From positions 684,501 through 748,500 of the forward strand of contig JAMKCF010000002.1 of NCBI GenBank assembly GCA_023634235.1: a stretch of 64,000 bases of DNA. Reading direction: 5' to 3'. The notes under the pieces are model-generated. The model worked only from the letters and a program-made list of their open reading frames with translations, did no database searches and was not told the DNA's origin. The DNA is from Pisaster brevispinus. Taxonomy: Eukaryota; Echinodermata; Asteroidea; Forcipulatida; Asteriidae. Positions 52,331 to 64,000 of the stretch are shown piece after piece. Each line of letters opens with the position of its first letter. Position 1 is the first letter of the stretch. Both the position numbers and the translations under genes were made by a program.

Positions 52331-55014
52331 TCAATATAGTAAGGCACATTATTTTTTAATTTAATACAAGATTAATTAATATACTTCTTTTTTTTAAGAC
52401 TATGGAAGAGAAAGGAACGCTCTCATACTTGGCTTTAGGAAAAATGTATAAATATTCTCCTTCAATATTCATCCCCTGAAATTACAATTCTAGTTTTGGA
52501 AAATTTGTTTGCTGTAATTGTTCATGATCCCATGTTGTCCAAATAATTTTGTTTTACCCCAAAATGTATTGCTTGTTTAAAAGTGGGACTCGAACGTCAA
52601 ATTCAGTTTTGTGATGCACTCAGTTTTCAATAAATAGTCCCCAAGGAAATGTGTGGGAAAATCGCTAACGTCACCTTCATTTCAGATGGAAATTTCAAAA
52701 ATGACATCATCCGACATCTGGGTTTTAGCAGCAGTCAAAAGGTCATGTCTAATGTCATTTTTTTTTTGGAATTTCCTACAAACTCAGGAATTAAATAATC
52801 TCTGTACAAAAATGTTCAGACCATAATATATTTGAAACATGACATCATCGAACATTATTGGATTTTGACAGAAATTTCACATGAAAGGTATCAAACACAG
52901 TGACATTTTACACCGTTTTAGCGCGAGGCTACAGACTTCCTATTTCCCCCTCGTCACGAGGACACTACTGGAAAATAAGTGGGTCACAAAACTGAATCTG
53001 ACCGTGGAGCACCTCTTCAAAAAGTTCAGATAGCAAGCACTCCTGACCCTCTCAGCTCAGGCCCCTTTCCTGTCTCTTGACAGCTCGTCAAAAGAATAAC
53101 TCAGTGGCGACTGAAAGTCCGAATGGAGGGAGGATTACATTTCAATGGGAATATAAAAAAAACAGTTTTACAGAGTAACTCCACGTCACACCTGGAGTGT
53201 CGTTTCCAAACACGTATAGTCTTTTTGGATTAATTAGAGCATACAGTCCCTTCCTTCCTTGGACCTACCCTCTTGTTTTCCTGGACTAATCAATGAACAT
53301 CACCGAGGGACGGAGGGTAGGTCTGGGGTGACTGATCGCAGCACACCAAGCCTCCCTTGTCGAACAAACTGCAGTACCGCAAGACTAAAGGCAACCAAAG
53401 TGCTTACCGTGAAACCACGTTTAGCAAGTGTCACTGCGTACCGAGGCAGACTACCGTTGCAGTCAACAGCACTTCGGCTGGTTATCTGCACGCTGATGCT
53501 AAGTGGTAATGTCTACTTAGCAGTTTTGAAGAAATCGATCCGACAGGTTAGTCTGCTGATTAGGTTTACATCTGGAAACTGTAACAGGGGTAAGCTTTTT
53601 GGGAACGGGGGAACTATGCCGACAGGTGGTTACTGGTAGTGGGTTGGGGGCATGTGACGTGTGAACTTTACGTGACGAAAACAAGAATGAGCTATCATAT
53701 GAAGGCAGCAAAGTTTGGGGAGTACAATGCCCCCGTGGACCTGGGCTGCTCAACCATGGTTTTAAGATAACCAACTAAGGTTCCTGTTGCAATTTACCTG
53801 ATCAAGGTTGTACTTGATTGGAGGCGCTGGCCTATATTAATACACACAGTTTGTCTTAACTATAATAAAGATGTCAAAAAAATTATAAGAATAATAAAGA
53901 TTATTGGAACGTGACATGCCTATCAACCCAAAAATTTGAAACTTGCTCATAATTTATAGCCCTTTATTTGCAACAGACCTAAACTCCTATTTTCCAATTA
54001 CTTTTGGGGGTGTTTGAGATTGTGGCAACATTCTTGATCCACACCCAAAGCCTGAAGAAAGAAGATTTATCTCCTTAGATGAGATCTACGATGGGGGAGG
54101 GGGAGGAGCAATGAATGAGAGGGGATGAACTTTGTAATCCACCTTCCTGTGTGTCACCAATGACTAGACACATCCATCACACAAACTGCAAGACCTCAGC
54201 GAGTCCACTATCGGTCAAGGGGAAACAACAACAACTGCATCAACTCCAAACTGCCAGACCTCTGGGCTGGGTGCCAAAAATCAAGCATTCATGATTCCCC
54301 TGCTGGCTCTTTCTTCAGGGGTGAGATTCAACGAGTGAGAACATTCCTGAAAATATGGTCTGCGGCCCTGGATGGCCCCTTATTCCAGACCCAGAACCCC
54401 CCAGATGTTACAATCCAGAAGGTTTACAGACTCTGTAAATCACCAGAAAGACAAAACTACAGGTTCGGACACAATGTGGACTATTTCTATCTCCCCTTTG
54501 GTGGTTGCTTGACTTCTTTCAAGAAAAGTTAAGGCTCTAAGAGATTTTGATAAAATCCCGCAAAACCTCAAAGTCTGTATCATAATGAAACTGATCTATC
54601 CTACTGTCTTATAAGTGAGTCACTGTGGTTATACAAAGCTATTTAAAACAGAAGAAATGAACACAAGACTTGAGTATGGAGCACGTTAGTGATTCAAAGT
54701 GATGATTTGCTGCATGAATGCTCGCAGACGATGCGTTGGCTATTTTGCCTCCGCAACCCAAAATAACTTGGCGGTAGATGATTACGCCATTTGTAAAACG
54801 ACAGGTGAAGAGTCGTCGCATGTGGTGTATGTAGCAAACAATTCTACACAACCTAAAACCGGTATCCTTGTGACACACATTTCTTTGAGGACTGTGTGTT
54901 TGGTGTTGGTCGTCTCTTACGTAACTGAGACAAAGCTTGCCCCGAATTATGCAACACTGGGTGTAGTCTGAGGAATTCAAATAAGACATATGCGAGTTAG
55001 ATTTGAATAATGTC
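52331..55014. other. Unassigned region
   Basis: No gene supported. ORFs of 126 codons (53259-53639, plus) and 180 codons (54639-55181, minus) have no recognisable domain; the second runs into a SINE. Confidence 0.3.
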
Positions 55015-55245
55015 TGGTACCCTGACCCAGGTGTATATATATGAGAACCTGAGAGGGCTGAGACAGTATTGTGTTGGATTAACCCCTTAGTGCTTATTAA
55101 AGCAGCTTGGGGTTGTATGTTCCCAGGGAGTTGAGAAAGTTTGAGGAATGGTCTAAGTAATGTATGCCTGATGAACAGCACCTTGATCTAGCTACTAGAT
55201 GTGGGCTATGTATAAGAACCTAGTTTTATTAACCCAGTTTGATAT
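55015..55245 (+). mobile_element. SINE body, 5' truncated
   Basis: Reverse complement of most of 30488-30700: GAGAACCTGAGAGGG, TGTTGGATTAACCCC, GGAGTTGAGAAAG and GCACCTTGATCTAGCTACTAG occur in the same order. Confidence 0.65.
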
Positions 55246-55689
55246 CCATCGACCAACCATACATCTATCCCCCGGCAGGCCTTTCAGAATAACCTTTACA
55301 AAGTGTTTAAAAAAGGAGGGTCCCCCTTGTCATCCTTGGCCACCTTCCTAAATATCCGCTGATGAGCCCAGGCACTACTTCCCTCCACCTCACATTCCCA
55401 TGGGTTATGTCAACGTGTATGCACCCAGCCGCCGACTGATGCCAAACACACAGGAAACGCGCAAACAGAAATCTGTAAACATGTGCAAATATTCAACCAC
55501 GACGGCTTTGCTCCCTGAAACCCGGCGGTAGGATCTCAGAGTGTGACTCACATTCACGTCTTTTTCTTCCCAACCGGGAGAGACAAAGTTGTTGCTGAGA
55601 GTAAACACACCGGTTACCACTGTGGTAATATTAGGCTTGCATAGACCTGATGTTTTGTAAACTTAACTCCGAGGTACCGACCAGCAATC

Positions 55690-55793
55690 ACTGTTGTAGT
55701 GTTACTATTGCTAAGCTTACACTCTATGAATCAAGATAAGGTACAAGTTTGCTGACTGGTAAACAGCTTTATGAAACTGGGCCCTGCTAAGGG
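55690..55793 (-). mobile_element. GGGCCC foldback element, partial
   Basis: Ends AAACAGCTTTATGAAACTGGGCCC, the family terminus in reverse. Inner CTTAG-type motifs are partly kept. Confidence 0.5.
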
Positions 55794-57759
55794 CATGTTA
55801 GAATGGTGGTACCCAGCAGCCGCTAATTCAGCAACGGCCAATTAAAGTCAATCCAGGGCAAACAAGGCCAAGACCTGGGGAATAGAATCCATAGCCTCAG
55901 TGGAATTCCAGGCCCATGTGCCTCGTTGCCTTCACTACTATATTATGATACATTCCCAAGACATTTCTCCTTTTTTTTTCTTTCTGTCCGGCACGTTATC
56001 AATCTTGAGGAGTAGAGAACGTGACAGTCCAGATATGAATCATCGGATGATTAATGAGCAATTTCCAGGTGAGAATGTGAAATGGGGGAGGGGGAGGGAA
56101 GGGGTTCGAATGTAGCACTTTACTTTGTCAAGGACAAGCTGTAATGGGGCTGAAAGTTTCACAGTCTGATTTCCTTACACATTGACTGTTTTTTTTTTCC
56201 GAGCACGGATGTAAAGCCGGACATTTTATTGAAAGTGTACAGTGCAACTGCACATAGTTAATGTATGTACACAGCCCATCAGTCAAGCTTCAAAATATGG
56301 CAAGTTCAAAGTTTTGACGATCACAGCCCGCTGTGACACATCTGTTGACACACACGTTCTAAGCATCGTTAAATCTTACCAACCAAACTACCCAAGTAAC
56401 ATACAACGCTCTTGGCTGGTTCCCTGCTAATTTCTGCTTGGCAAAAAAATTTGTTAAGCGATTTGTTTTCTGAGTAACTGTTCTTTGGAATTGAGCCAAG
56501 GCAAGTATCTTAGGAAAAGCTACTGTAAGATGATGTGACAGGTAGCATTACAAAGCAGCCCACGAAGTCAAATTCAACTAAGGACGAAACCATATCTCAC
56601 TCTATGAGTTAAAGTTAGCATTCACTTTTCATAAAGTTTGTTTAACATGGAGTAGACTAAAAAATGTGCACATGTCAAATCTAAGGGCCATGTTACACCA
56701 AGCAATTTATGGGCAAGTAGTTTCTGGCAACTAGTTCCGGGCAACTAGTTCCAGGCAATTGGCTCCAGGCAATCTCTAAGAAGAAAGGGCATCCATACTA
56801 AAAGTTTCACATGATTCTTGTGGATGGAAACACATTTTTTAATAGATTTTATTTTTTGCATCGTGGAAAGACATTATTACAAAATGTTCCCTTTGTAAGC
56901 AGTACAGCTGGTTGACTATTGCAGAGGCAGCATTTCACAGTATCTCAATATTTTGTTGGGGTTTTGCAAAACTTGCAAGGCACTCCGCTCAAGCTTTGGT
57001 CTCAGGGGAAAAGCCCTACTACAGTACAAGGCCAGTCTTTCTGTTCACAAAGTAAAGACAAAATCAGTTCCACAGGCATGACACTCCATGAAGTTACTCA
57101 TCGTAATGTCTATCACTCCAACACATGTCACCTCTGTCATACAAGCCAACCCCCCCCCTTCTCGGTCCCTCCACCGGGACTCCAACATTCCTGACTACAT
57201 CACTCTGTTGATTCCGAACGCCACAGTAGATTCATGTATCTAGGTTAACTCCAAGATTAGATCATGTGGCATATTCATCCAATTAGGCAATATCCTGATC
57301 ATGACTATAGGCTGGTAATACAACCGACCAATAAGTAACACCAAGGGAAGTTACTTATACAACAGAACCAAATTGTGCCTCTCCCCCCCCCCCCCATTTC
57401 AAGCTACACTTGGAATGGAAAGTGTTATCTTGGATCCTGATAAAGTTTATTTTAAATAATTTTGTCTCAAAATCAAACCACCGGCTTTTTCAAAACGTGG
57501 TCTCTGCCTCTGGCTCAGTTGGATGTCGAAGCACTGTCCAAAATGCACACTGCTCTGAAACTGATGACGGAGCCCAGGCGGGAGCTGGAGTCCAAGCCTG
57601 GGTTTGGAAGAGACCCTACTTCCTTGTTTGAAATAAACAAGAAGATCCTTGGGAAACTTTTTATTAATAAAAACAAAAAAACAGTTTTGATGTTTTCTTA
57701 TTAATATTTTTTTTAAATTGTTATTATTATAATTATTATTAAAAAAAATTATTTAATTT

Positions 57760-57790
<31 letters not shown>

Positions 57791-58219
57791 GTTGTTATTA
57801 TTATTATTATTTTTTTTTTTTTTTGGGGGGGAGCTACGTTGATAACTTTGTTTTAAGGATCAGTTGAATATTTTGGCTCCCGCTTAGGCTTCCTCCACAA
57901 AATTGATGCCCCGTACAATCAAAGTTGAGGTTTCCCAAATGACCCTATGAGTCACCAATTTTCGTTTTGTCCACCACAATTTCTCCTCAAAATAGCGACA
58001 GAATGACAATGTTGTATACAATGCCTCCCTGATAAAGGTCACGGCAAATTAACTGAAAACTTTTGCTAAAGATGGCAGCCTTAGCTAGGTGAGTAACCTT
58101 TAATTTACATGATTGTTGTGTCTGTTGGCATGGCCACCCTGATTACCAGCTCATGGGTGCATATGACTGAGAGTCACCCCGAACCTATGATAGACAGACA
58201 TCACTAGATGTTGACTTTG
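55794..58219. other. Unassigned region
   Basis: No gene supported. Contains a GGGCCC-family remnant (56425-56505), a GGCAACTAGTTCCGGGCAACT short tandem (56710-56775), a C run (57383) and a TTAT repeat with T and G runs (57757-57830). Confidence 0.3.
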
Positions 58220-58445
58220 CATTGAGGATGAAGAATATCAATTGGTTTTTTACCCTTACACCCATGCCTATTAAGCACTGTATACTCAGTGCTCTCCTGA
58301 GATCTGTGAAAAAAAAACACACAAGCAAACACTCGGGTGGGATTCGAACCCACAACCTTTTCCATGCTAGAGCAGATGTCCTACCTTTAGACCACCAAGT
58401 TAGCCCAGTGGCTAGAGGCAGTTCAAATCCCATATTTTAGCAGCG
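58220..58445 (-). mobile_element. tRNA-derived SINE (inverted partner)
   Basis: Reverse strand: GGTGGTCTAAAGGTAGGAC A-box region, GGGTTCGAATCCCACCCGAG B box, then a body with CACTGAGTATACAGTGCTTA and GGGTGTAAGGG. Nearly the same element lies inverted at 58620-59010. Confidence 0.7.
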
Positions 58446-58619
58446 TGTACCGCAAAAAATTTAATAGACGTTAATTTTACATCGGGATAAAGGACATTAT
58501 TTGTTTTTTTGTCCTTACACCGATCTGTGAAAGATTATTTGAGCTTAACAAACACACACAATATTCTTTATCCAAGATGCAAATTTGACATCTATTAAAA
58601 CCACTGTGATACCCTCTGC

Positions 58620-59010
58620 TAAAATACAGGATTTGAGCTGCCTCTAGATATTGGGATAGCTCGGTGGTCTAGTGGTAAGACATGTGGGCCTGATTTCATA
58701 AAGCTGTTAAGCAGAAAATTCTGCTTAGCAAATTTCTTTACTTAGCAAGAAATGAGCAGGCTACCAGTGGCAACAATGTTAACTTTATGGAACGTTGGCT
58801 GATAACCTGCTTCTGTTAAGCAAGATTTTCCTGTGCCTAGCAAGTTTTTGTGCTTACAGGCTTGGAATTGGGCCCTGCTTAAGAATGGCAAAGATGATGG
58901 GTTCGAATCCCACCCGAGTACATGTAGTACGCCTGTGATTTTCTTTTCACAGGACTCAGGAAAGTACTGAGTATACAGAGCTTAACCACACATTGATGAA
59001 GAGAGAAACA
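58620..59010 (+). mobile_element. tRNA-derived SINE carrying a nested element
   Basis: Head AGCTCGGTGGTCTAGTGGTA near 58657, B box GGGTTCGAATCCCACCCGAG near 58900, body with CTGAGTATACAGAGCTTA. Its tRNA-like region is split by the 190-bp insertion at 58686-58875. Confidence 0.7.
58686..58875. mobile_element. GGGCCC foldback element nested in the SINE
   Basis: Starts GGGCCTGATTTCATAAAGCTG and ends TTGGAATTGGGCCC; the termini are inverted. Internal TGCTTAGCAAA/TTAGCAAG motifs are typical of the family. Confidence 0.7.
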
Positions 59011-60000
59011 CAATTAACATTTGTTATCCCTGAGTAAATGTATCATCTAGATCACAGAGTAGAAAGGTAGTATTACAAAATAGCCCAAGACGCCAAAATT
59101 CAACAAAGGATAAAACGGTACCTGCGTACCAGTCAGAGCTCATGATGTAGCACCTTAAATCCCAAACTCCAAACCCCAAGTCAGCATATGTAGTGACACA
59201 TAAATCAAACCCTGGATAATTGCAAGGTTAACAGTTTGACAGTCTTCAAAGGTAATCTACTGTAGCGGGGAAAATCTACATGAAGTACACACACAAGGCT
59301 AACTCTTGGGATTCAATCCACAGCGGTAAAGAAAAAATAACTAGGTCGCTCTCACCTCACGGACTCTGACAAAACATTGGCTGGTACCACAGAAAAAGAA
59401 AAAAAAAGTTCACAGCAGCATGAATATGAAAAGTTTTTAAGCTGAGAAATGAATGTGCAAGGAACCAGTCCTGGCCAATAAATGAATGGATTGTCATAGT
59501 CCAATGATCTAGTGCACTAGACTCAAGTTCTGAAGTTTTCAGTGTGTGGGTTTGAATCCCGGTCATGTCAACTTCAGCACAAAGTTGCCTCAATGCGATC
59601 TGTTAAATCTGTTAAATTTGTTGACATACTTTTTTTAATTTCCTATCAGACCAAGTAAATTCGCAGGATGCTTACTACCATTACTACCTTTATAACAAAC
59701 TGAAGTTTCGGATGAAAATTACTTCTTTTTTTCTAAAAGTATGACCCTACCTAGGGTAATTGTTGTTACCATTTGCCAGTGGATTCTGCAGGAGCTTCCC
59801 AGCCAACTGAAGCCAAAGAGTCCAAAAAGTTGATTTTTCAGGAGGGAGGAAAACAGGAGAGCCCGGAGAAAAAACTCTTGGGGCATAGGAGAGAAGCAAC
59901 GCACAACTCTACTCACATATTACCTTGGCCGGAAATCAAACCAGGACCACAGTGGTGAGAGGCAAGCGGTTGACCCTCAAGCAAACCATGCCACCTCAAA
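59011..60000. other. Region with two further SINE fragments
   Basis: 59495-59590 (plus): CTAGTGCACTAGACTCAAG and GTGGGTTTGAATCCCGGTC, a SINE head. 59830-59995 (minus): GGGAGGAAAACAGGAGAGCCCGGAG and a reversed tRNA-like head GGTTTGATTTCCGGCC. No gene. Confidence 0.45.
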
Positions 60001-62564
60001 TTGGATACGAGACATTGGATGAAGAGGTCTTCCAGCTGCTGTAATGCAGGATACCAGTTATGTCATCACCATTACAGTTTTATGTCAGGGGGAAACATAT
60101 CTCTCCCCTCACTCCCCAACTGTTCCATTGAATTACCACCAACGCATGCCAGGCCGGCGTTTTAGTTTATCAACTCCAAAAATGTGACTTGTTGTAATTG
60201 GGACACCTCTTATCTAATCCTTGTTTAAAGACACGATGTCATCATGAGCCCAATTGGGAATTTTCTCATTACATGGGGGAGTTTGAGTGAGCCTTGCATG
60301 GCCCAAATTAGAATCCTTGTTTGGGGGTGACATTGCATACAGGAATGAGGGGTGACATGGCCTTTGTCAGACATTGTATTAAACAGTTATTGTGCCCAAT
60401 CGGGGATTGTGGGGGGAGGGAGCAGGATCATATATCAAACAACTCATCCATCATTTAAGGGGAGGGGGACTGGGTTTGACAAGAAGGTCAAAGGAATTGG
60501 GTGATGACAACCAACCTTAAATCAATGCTGGGTTTTGAGGTACATCAAACCATCAACCGGGTGATGGGTATATCTGGGTATGACACCAAGACTTACACCA
60601 ACATGTGTGCATGGGTTTCGGCTAAAAAAAAACACCCTGATTGTCAGACATGTCAGATCTGGTTGCCTTGGTGGCAAGCTATTAATCATGGGTTATTGGG
60701 GTCTAGTCACCCATCAAACTGGGCGATGGGTAATACTAGGTATGACATTGAGACTTGCATGACTTCAACGAATAAATAAACAACATCGACCCAACATTGA
60801 CACTTTGCCAACTCTTTACAAGCATTGATTACATCCCCTGGATCAAACACAGTCATCCTTTAATTGAAAAATGAAGATGCAGACAGCACATTTCACAGAT
60901 GGTTAAGAGATAATCCCCTTTCCCTGCAGGTGTTCAAGAGTACAGGTGCAGATTGCAAGCCCAAATATCCTCCATGGGTTCTTGTTCTTAATCAACATAC
61001 AGTTATGTGCGCACTGTCCATGATTGATAGATTGACTATTGAGGGGATAGTGGTTGGGGGGTGGGGATGCAGGGAGGTGTTAATAAAAAAAATTAAAAAA
61101 CTGAAAACCAAAACGCAACTATGGAAATGACATCACCATCATTGGGCGCAAGTTTAAAACCATGGAATAAATTTAACGAGTCAGGAAGGAAACCTACATA
61201 TGAAGACTGTATATGTGTGAAGACTGTGTAGAATGTACGTATCCCTAACTATGAACTGAGAACTAGCGGATTAAAAGTGTCAACTTTTTTTCAGATGCAT
61301 TCATACATAGAAAGTTGGAAGTCGGCAAGAAAGAGAGACCAGCTTACATCCCTGAGTATGAGGGAAGATGGCACAGCTGTTCAGAACGCTGAAAAGTCAT
61401 CGCAACGCACCGCATAAACAAACAGTCACAGTCAGTGAGGGCAGAACATTTCAAAAGACGGTTCAGACAGTCAGAACCATGAGTTGCCAAATCAGACACG
61501 ACTCGGCTGGAGCTCTGGATGAGGCCAGATAAGCAACGAGTCTTATCGCTGCACTTTCTAAGATGTCAGATCAGAAAAAAACGGAACACACAAGAATGTA
61601 CAGCAACAACAAAAACCACACACTAGACTTATCTCAGATCAGACCAGACGCTGTCAGAGTCAGTTCAGGAAGTTTCAGGCTACCATCTTCAATCGGGGAC
61701 AGGGGGGGGGGAGCATACATTCTGACACATAAACAAGATGGATGGTTAATCGGGACGTCTTGGAATCGGAGTTGACTTGCAGCCTCGGCTGGCAGAGCGA
61801 TAGATGGAAAGAGCCGCGAGGAGCACTTGCTGCGGCTGTCAACCCGTAATAGCCCGAGATCAGAACAGTTGTGAGGTGCCGTTAACATCGTGTTAATCCG
61901 CCCTTCTTAATGTTTTAGGAGGATTAGAGTGACATGCATGCACTTCGAAGGGAAATACCTGGTTATCTTAAAGACGTGCCCCCAGAAGTCTACTACTTTG
62001 AAAAACACAAAAACTTCTGAGAACTCAAGGAGTTCTGGACAAGAAAATCAACTCTTTCCGAGGTGAGAATCACAAATAATATACTTGGAAGTTGCCAGTT
62101 GTGGTTAGATAAAGCCAAATTTAAGAGTATATTTAGTGACTGGTACTGTGTACTTTCTATGACAATATTTCTGCAAATGAGCGGCAGGCCTGAAATTTAC
62201 CGTGATGAGATCGGACTAAAAAGAAAATCCCCAAAAATGGCTTGCAAGTCTGAACCCTTTTATTCTAGATTCCGAAAATCTCAGATGTTACAGTTCAGGA
62301 GGTTGACATACTCTGTACATCACCAGAAATACAAAACTGTACTTCAACCATTGACAGCCCACTCCTATTTGTACCATCACAACATACACAGACATGGCTA
62401 ATATTGTTGATACTGTAACTCAAATGTTTTCAGTAAAAATGACTGAAAAAACTTTGGGTTTTTTTCAAAATATAGGAAGTATGATACAATGGAAAACAAT
62501 AAGAAAATGTCAATTTAGGACATGACCTATTCCTTGACCTTTTTGGTTGAGCGGAAGAGGGTCA
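60001..62564. other. Unassigned region
   Basis: No gene supported; ORFs under 115 codons with no domain or splice context. A GGGTGATGGGTAT-type motif recurs near 60559 and 60722. Confidence 0.3.
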
Positions 62565-62713
62565 GGGGTCGATTTCACAAAGCACTTAAGAATCATCTTA
62601 AGATGAGGTGTCGGTATTACCATAGTGATTTGCATTGTGACATCACACGTTGCTAAGCAATTAAGATGGATTTGCATTTAAGATCAATCTTAACTCTTTG
62701 TGAAATCGAGCCC
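62565..62713. mobile_element. MITE with GGGGTCGATTTCACAAAG ends
   Basis: The left end GGGGTCGATTTCACAAAG is matched by the inverted right end CTTTGTGAAATCGAGCCC. Internal CTTAAGAATCATCTTAAG and GATCAATCTTAACTC arms also pair. About 149 bp. Confidence 0.75.
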
Positions 62714-62715
62714 AG

Positions 62716-62850
62716 ATCTTGCGGCCGCTATGGGAATTTTGGTAGCAGCCAACTGCGGCCGCCATGCCGTATGGGCATTTTGGTAGCAAGCAGCTGTCTG
62801 CGACCACCATTTCATATGGGCATTTTGGTAGCAGCCGTCTGCGCTGCCGT
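62716..62850. repeat. Short tandem repeat, about 45-52-bp unit, 3 copies
   Basis: TATGGG(A/C)ATTTTGGTAGCA recurs three times with GC-rich TGCGGCCGCCA or TGCGACCACCA between. It directly abuts the MITE at 62565-62713. Confidence 0.75.
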
Positions 62851-63380
62851 GAGGATTTTGGGACAAAGCCTCTTGGGGGTCTCTCCTGAGTTATAAGAAT
62901 CAAGTTGGACATCTCAACAGCTTCACGAACTGATAGGCATGAGTAAGGCAGGCACAGGGGAAAGAACAAGTTAAAAGCAACAAAACCAATCAATCATCTT
63001 AACAGCCATTCAAGCAATCAGCAAAAAGTCACTTCAAATAACTTAAAGTTTCTTGCCATCAATAAAAACATTAATAATAATACAATAATTCCATGGAAAA
63101 AAACCTTTTCATAATTAAATTGAAATGTAAAACAATGACATGAACAACAGTGGGGAATTCCCTTGTATTTACAGCAAACAATTCCACAATTTCACCTTGG
63201 CAGATTTTCAAATTCCGAACAAAACAATCATACCCTTCATCCGAGAGTCAGGTTAGGGGGGGGGGGGGGGGGGAACTTACAAGTATAAAAATACCTGACT
63301 CATAGAGAGAAGTAGAGAAACAGATTTAGCACCATTAAGTCCAATTTCAGGGTGTCAAAGGTCAAGTGTGACTGACCTAC

Positions 63381-63536
63381 TCAGGGGTCGATGAAGGACA
63401 CGAGAATGTAGCGTGTTCCGTTGGTCGTTCGGAGTCCTTCGTGGTAGTGCGTGAGGCGTCCAGGGTGCAACAGAAGGTGTCCCTTCGGCAGGCCGACGAC
63501 GCTGCAGTTGTAGCGGATAAAGCGTGCGCCACCTCC
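63381..63536 (-). CDS. PLOD: Procollagen-lysine 2-oxoglutarate 5-dioxygenase (lysyl hydroxylase), terminal coding exon
   Basis: Last 51 codons of a PLOD-family enzyme, which hydroxylates collagen lysines in the endoplasmic reticulum. The acceptor AACCACAG precedes GGAGGTGGC, and the frame ends in TGA at 63381. The peptide has [11 protein letters not shown], then [14 protein letters not shown], then [13 protein letters not shown] at the C-terminus. By comparison with human LH1, the last His of THYHEG is the distal iron ligand and the Arg of GTRY binds 2-oxoglutarate; both are kept. The remaining exons lie beyond the right edge; 63537-64000 is intron with G and C runs. Which vertebrate PLOD it matches cannot be told from one exon. 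Confidence 0.95.
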   Translation of the reverse strand, partial: GGGARFIRYNCSVVGLPKGHLLLHPGRLTHYHEGLRTTNGTRYILVSFIDP

Positions 63537-64000
63537 CTGTGGTTCATTCAAAAATAAACAGATTCATCAAAATCAAAAGCGTGACCGTAACAGAAAAATC
63601 AACAGAGAGAAAGTGTGTGTGGTGTGGGGGGTGGGGGGTGGGGGGATTGTGTGAAACCCACGATAATTGTTTTAGTTTGGGTGGAATGGCGGGTATTTTA
63701 TAAGGTAGTTTTCGCTGGGTGTCAACCCCTATTTAAAGTTTAATACATGGAGGTAGATTTCTCAGTAAATGCTGTCATCACGTCACATGTTTTCTGTTCT
63801 ATGAATTGCAGTTTCTGTGTGGCAATTGATAATTCATAGTCTGACGTTATCTCATAACAAGTCATTTTTGTTTCACTATTTTTATCACAACCTGATGTTA
63901 ATACGTAGTTGCTAGAGTCATCTCTAAGCCATGTTACATGCAGCCACATGTCCCCCCCCCCCCCCCCATGGCACCAGTTAGATTACACCAGTACATCAAC

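Noticed and set aside
53259..53639. 126-codon plus-strand ORF
   Set aside because: No domain, no signal peptide, no plausible splice partners; length is within chance for this much sequence.
54639..55181. 180-codon minus-strand ORF
   Set aside because: Its 5' part is antisense to a SINE and the rest shows no recognisable domain; the overlapping plus-strand ORF is equally unsupported.
58335..58400. tRNA gene on the minus strand
   Set aside because: A and B boxes are present but the arms do not close, and the sequence continues into a SINE body with a second copy nearby.

Overview
This is eukaryotic nuclear DNA, AT-rich, with GT-AG introns and dense short repeats. The gene content is an Ig/TIR receptor, an LRR-Ig receptor and the last exon of a lysyl hydroxylase. 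The repeats include GTGTTAA palindromic elements, GGGTCA/TGACCC elements, GGGCCC..CATAAAGC foldback elements and tRNA-derived SINEs. Together these suggest a marine invertebrate deuterostome, most likely an echinoderm and possibly a sea star. That placement is inference; no species-level marker was seen.

Left third (1-22950, minus strand): two head-to-tail copies of one receptor gene. The right copy (10346-22435) is complete. Twelve exons join without a break into an 835-residue type I membrane protein: signal peptide, divergent N-terminal module, one Tie/MEGF-type EGF domain, four Ig domains, one transmembrane helix and a cytoplasmic TIR domain. The left copy (exons at 387-7684) is cut by the window edge after its sixth exon; all six visible exons are intact. 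The two copies differ by 15 bases over 895 coding bases, 14 of them amino-acid changing, and share about 0.5 kb of 5' flank with a perfect GGGACTTTCC kappaB site and a CRE-like site. The TATA box is canonical in the right copy and altered in the left one. Indels separating the introns include a 526-bp retroposon-like insertion and a 60-bp palindrome in the right copy, and a 284-bp TCATCG array in the left copy.

Middle (22950-40000): no gene that I can support. It holds foldback elements, a 567-bp element with terminal inverted repeats, tRNA-derived SINE fragments and two adjacent minisatellites (33.8-34.9 kb).

40.0-42.9 kb, plus strand: a two-exon gene for a 635-residue LRR-Ig membrane receptor (seven LRRs with N- and C-caps, one Ig domain, one transmembrane helix). 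Its tail carries two ITIM-consensus tyrosines and a tandem YxxL pair at the C-terminus. A TATA box lies about 140 bp upstream of the start.

Right third (42.9-64 kb): SINEs (one carrying a nested element), MITEs, and a dispersed repeat whose further copy lies at 38.1 kb. At 63381-63536 (minus) is the terminal coding exon of a procollagen-lysine hydroxylase (PLOD family) whose remainder lies beyond the right edge.

The two receptor types both look like innate immune or cell-surface signalling molecules. The TIR receptor probably signals through TIR adaptors and may be NF-kB responsive; the LRR-Ig protein probably signals through SH2-domain proteins. Nothing here shows that they act together.
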